A stretch of DNA of 7,214 nucleotides, taken from the NCBI GenBank assembly GCA_003694905.1, contig RFJM01000565.1, positions 1 through 7,214 of the forward strand. The letters run 5' to 3'. The notes under the pieces were generated by a model. It searched no databases, had not been told where the DNA came from, and saw only the letters and a program-made list of their open reading frames with translations. The DNA comes from Caldilineae bacterium (lineage in GTDB: Bacteria; Chloroflexota; Anaerolineae; J102). This document shows, piece after piece, positions 5,713 through 7,214 of the stretch; position 1 is the stretch's first letter, and each line of letters opens with the position of its first letter. The translations under genes were made by a program, and so were the position numbers.

Positions 5713-7152
5713 ATGCGCCCGCGCACGCTCGCTGCACATCTGACCACGTTCGGCTTTCACAAGCTGATCCAGATAGCAGGTGCTCTCAGCTTCGCCTTCC
5801 TCATCCCTCGTCTTCTGGGGCCGGAGCGATTCGGACAACTCTCCTTCGTCTACTCCCTGGGCCTGATCGTACAGATGGCGGGAGACCTGGGCGGACTCGA
5901 CATCATGGGCCGGTTTGGGCCGGGCTGGTCGACGGCCGGCGAGCGCGGCCGGCAGCAGACGGTGTGGCTCGTCTGGCAGCTCTTTGTCCTACGGCTGATC
6001 CTGGGCCTGCTGCTCACGGTGGGATTGGCCCTTCTGCTCCCCCGCTTTGTCTTCTGGATCTCGCCCTGGCAGGCCGCGTTGCTCGGGCTCGTCGTAGCGT
6101 TGCGGCTCCTCTCCTGGACCGCCTATCACCTCGCCTTTGCTCTCAACCAGACTGGGCGATGGCTCTTCGAGCTCTCCTGGCGCCAGATTCTGCTTACCCC
6201 CCTTTTGTGGGGCCTCGCCCCTCTCGGACTCGACGGCATCCTCCTGGCCCTATTGGCGACCGAGTTCCTTTTCCTCTTGCCGGGATTGTACTGGACCCGG
6301 CCCTACCTGCGCCCCCGGCCGTTTTCCTGGCCCCGGCTCAAGCCCTTCCTGCAGTTCGGGCTTCGCTTCTTTCTGGCCAATGTGTTCATCATCTGGCTCT
6401 ACCAGAGTGGCCCCGTGCTGCTGGAATTCCTGACCCATGATACCGTCGCCGTGGGGCATCTCGGCCTTGCCCTGAATGTCTTCATGCTCTTCACCGTCGT
6501 ATACACCCAGGCCCTTGCTTCCTTCGTGCCGACTCTCAGCCTCCTGCGCGGCCGCGATCGGGCGGAGCGACTCGCCGCCTGGCTAGACGGCCTGACCCGC
6601 TACAGTGCGCTGACGATGGCATTGTGTTTCATCGGCGTGGCCTTCCTGGCGCAGCCCATCACTCCGCTCGTTTTCGGGCGGGGCTACACACCCGCCGCCG
6701 GCCTGATGCTGACCCTCTCACTGGCTTTGCTCCTGCAGCCGCCGGTGTGGATCGGGCGCTACGCGGCCACCGCGCTGGGGCATTCCCGCGCCCTGGTGGC
6801 CGGCGCCATGGCAGGTGCATCGACCATGATCTTGCTTGTGACGCCGCTCATCTTGCGACTGCACTCTATCGGCGCGACCTGGGCCCTGGTGGTGGGGCTG
6901 GCAGCGTTCGCCGGGGTCTTGGGCCGGCTTGCTCGGGACTGGCTGCCGCTGCCCTGGCGGCGACTGGGCCAGATCTACGCCCCTCTTGTCCTGATGCTTC
7001 CCCTCTTCTACGCCGAGCAGGCATTGCTTCCCCGCGTGCTGCTACTCCTGGCCTTTGCCTGCGTCTATCTCCTGCTGATGCGCCGTCTTGGCATCATTTC
7101 CCTGTCCGAGCTGAGACAGGCCCTGGCCGGTGCGTTGGACAGGGGTGCTTAG
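5713..7152 (+). CDS. Polysaccharide flippase-like membrane protein (Wzx/MATE superfamily)
   Basis: A 479-residue, highly hydrophobic protein with around 12-14 predicted membrane helices. The N-terminal FLIPRLLGPERFGQLSFVYSL (29-49) matches the opening of polysaccharide-biosynthesis flippases (Wzx/RfbX-type), where an LGP-x-x-(F/Y)G loop follows helix 1. A second half begins near residue 208, with FLQFGLRFFLANVF (212-225), and FGRGYTPAAGLMLTLSLALLL (321-341) is the corresponding FG-x-x-(Y/F)-x-x-A segment. Such proteins move lipid-linked sugars across the inner membrane. The substrate cannot be read from sequence, and no glycosyltransferase genes are in view. It begins 10 nt after ktrA with no obvious ribosome binding site, so it is probably co-transcribed. 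Its TAG stop (7150-7152) touches the putative insertion sequence end: T and A would be target bases and G the first element base, so the native C-terminus may differ slightly. The length is normal for the family. Confidence 0.85.
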   Translation: MRPRTLAAHLTTFGFHKLIQIAGALSFAFLIPRLLGPERFGQLSFVYSLGLIVQMAGDLGGLDIMGRFGPGWSTAGERGRQQTVWLVWQLFVLRLILGLLLTVGLALLLPRFVFWISPWQAALLGLVVALRLLSWTAYHLAFALNQTGRWLFELSWRQILLTPLLWGLAPLGLDGILLALLATEFLFLLPGLYWTRPYLRPRPFSWPRLKPFLQFGLRFFLANVFIIWLYQSGPVLLEFLTHDTVAVGHLGLALNVFMLFTVVYTQALASFVPTLSLLRGRDRAERLAAWLDGLTRYSALTMALCFIGVAFLAQPITPLVFGRGYTPAAGLMLTLSLALLLQPPVWIGRYAATALGHSRALVAGAMAGASTMILLVTPLILRLHSIGATWALVVGLAAFAGVLGRLARDWLPLPWRRLGQIYAPLVLMLPLFYAEQALLPRVLLLLAFACVYLLLMRRLGIISLSELRQALAGALDRGA

Positions 7153-7174
7153 AGCCTATCCGAAAAATCGAAAA

Positions 7175-7185
7175 TGTGGTATACT
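7175..7185 (+). promoter_or_regulatory. Extended -10 promoter element of the putative transposase gene
   Basis: TGTGGTATACT contains the -10 hexamer TATACT (7180-7185) with the extended TGG just ahead (7177-7179). The -35 position (TATCCG, 7157-7162) is poor, so the extended -10 would carry the recognition. Transcription would begin near 7192, about 6 nt before ATG 7198, giving an almost leaderless message. Confidence 0.5.
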
Positions 7186-7197
7186 TGGGGACACATC

Positions 7198-7214
7198 ATG
7201 GCACAGAGGAGGTA
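7198..7214 (+). CDS. First codons of a putative IS5-family transposase (partial)
   Basis: ATG 7198 opens M-A-Q-R-R and the window ends on TA, the first two bases of a sixth codon that could be tyrosine or a stop. IS5-type transposases often begin M-x-R-R-Y-P-S-D-L-T-D, which these residues would fit. Only five complete codons are visible, so identity rests on the element end just upstream. GGGGA at 7187-7191 could act as a ribosome binding site if transcription starts upstream of it. Alternatively, AGAGGAGGT (7205-7213) is itself a strong Shine-Dalgarno and could serve a start codon just past the window edge. Confidence 0.4.

Larger units (their letters stand above)
7152..7214 (+). mobile_element. 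Probable left end of an IS5-type insertion sequence (truncated by window)
   Basis: Directly after TTA (7149-7151) comes GAGCCTATCCGAAAAATCG (7152-7170). This closely resembles the terminal inverted repeats of IS5-family members of the IS1031 type, which begin GAGCCT-ATCCGAAAA and insert at TNA with 3-bp duplications. A promoter-like sequence and the start of a reading frame beginning MAQRR follow within 50 bases, as at the left end of such elements. The family resemblance is from memory; the right end and the second TTA lie outside the window. Confidence 0.5.

Noticed and set aside
791..7152. Reading the operon as an anti-phage or other defence island
   Set aside because: MoxR-type ATPases occur in some defence contexts, but no nuclease, toxin, reverse transcriptase or other effector is present. 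The remaining genes are transport and envelope functions.

Overview
The window is GC-rich and every supportable gene lies on the + strand, packed with gaps of 4-bp overlap to 32 nt. It looks like a bacterial chromosome segment, most plausibly from Chloroflexota (Anaerolineae/Caldilineae-like). That guess rests on the style of the proteins (GNAT with an LDASYTT-type N-terminus, TrkH with a GGAPASMAGG loop), a long pyrimidine/purine palindromic intergenic repeat of a kind common in such genomes, and extended -10 promoters. It is inference and was not checked against any database.

Region 1 (1-297): the last 77 codons of a PLP-dependent alpha-oxoamine synthase family enzyme (BioF/KBL/serine palmitoyltransferase fold), followed by a clear intrinsic terminator that closes that transcription unit. 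Region 2 (298-790): a gene-free spacer of almost 500 nt. It holds a roughly 40-bp imperfect hairpin with a C/T-rich left arm and a G/A-rich right arm, and then an extended -10 promoter just ahead of the next gene.

Region 3 (791-7152): one apparent six-gene operon. In order it encodes a MoxR-family AAA+ ATPase, a DUF58 membrane protein with two N-terminal membrane helices, a GNAT N-acetyltransferase, a TrkH/KtrB K+ translocating subunit, a KtrA/TrkA RCK regulatory subunit and a Wzx/MATE-like polysaccharide flippase. MoxR and DUF58 form the well-known pair (AAA+ chaperone plus partner). The usual third member, a transglutaminase-like membrane protein, is absent here. KtrB and KtrA should form a complete K+ uptake system. 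The flippase suggests envelope polysaccharide export. A common envelope or osmotic theme is possible, but only gene order supports it.

Region 4 (7152-7214): right at the flippase stop codon begins what looks like the left end of an IS5-type (IS1031-like) insertion sequence: TTA target, GAGCCTATCCG terminal sequence, a promoter, and a transposase start reading MAQRR before the window ends. The stop codon of the flippase appears to straddle the junction, so that protein's C-terminus may have been set by the insertion.

I found no tRNA, rRNA, CRISPR array, riboswitch or phage gene. Most of the window is ordinary core-type genome. The most interesting points are the IS junction, the gene order of the operon and the intergenic repeat.
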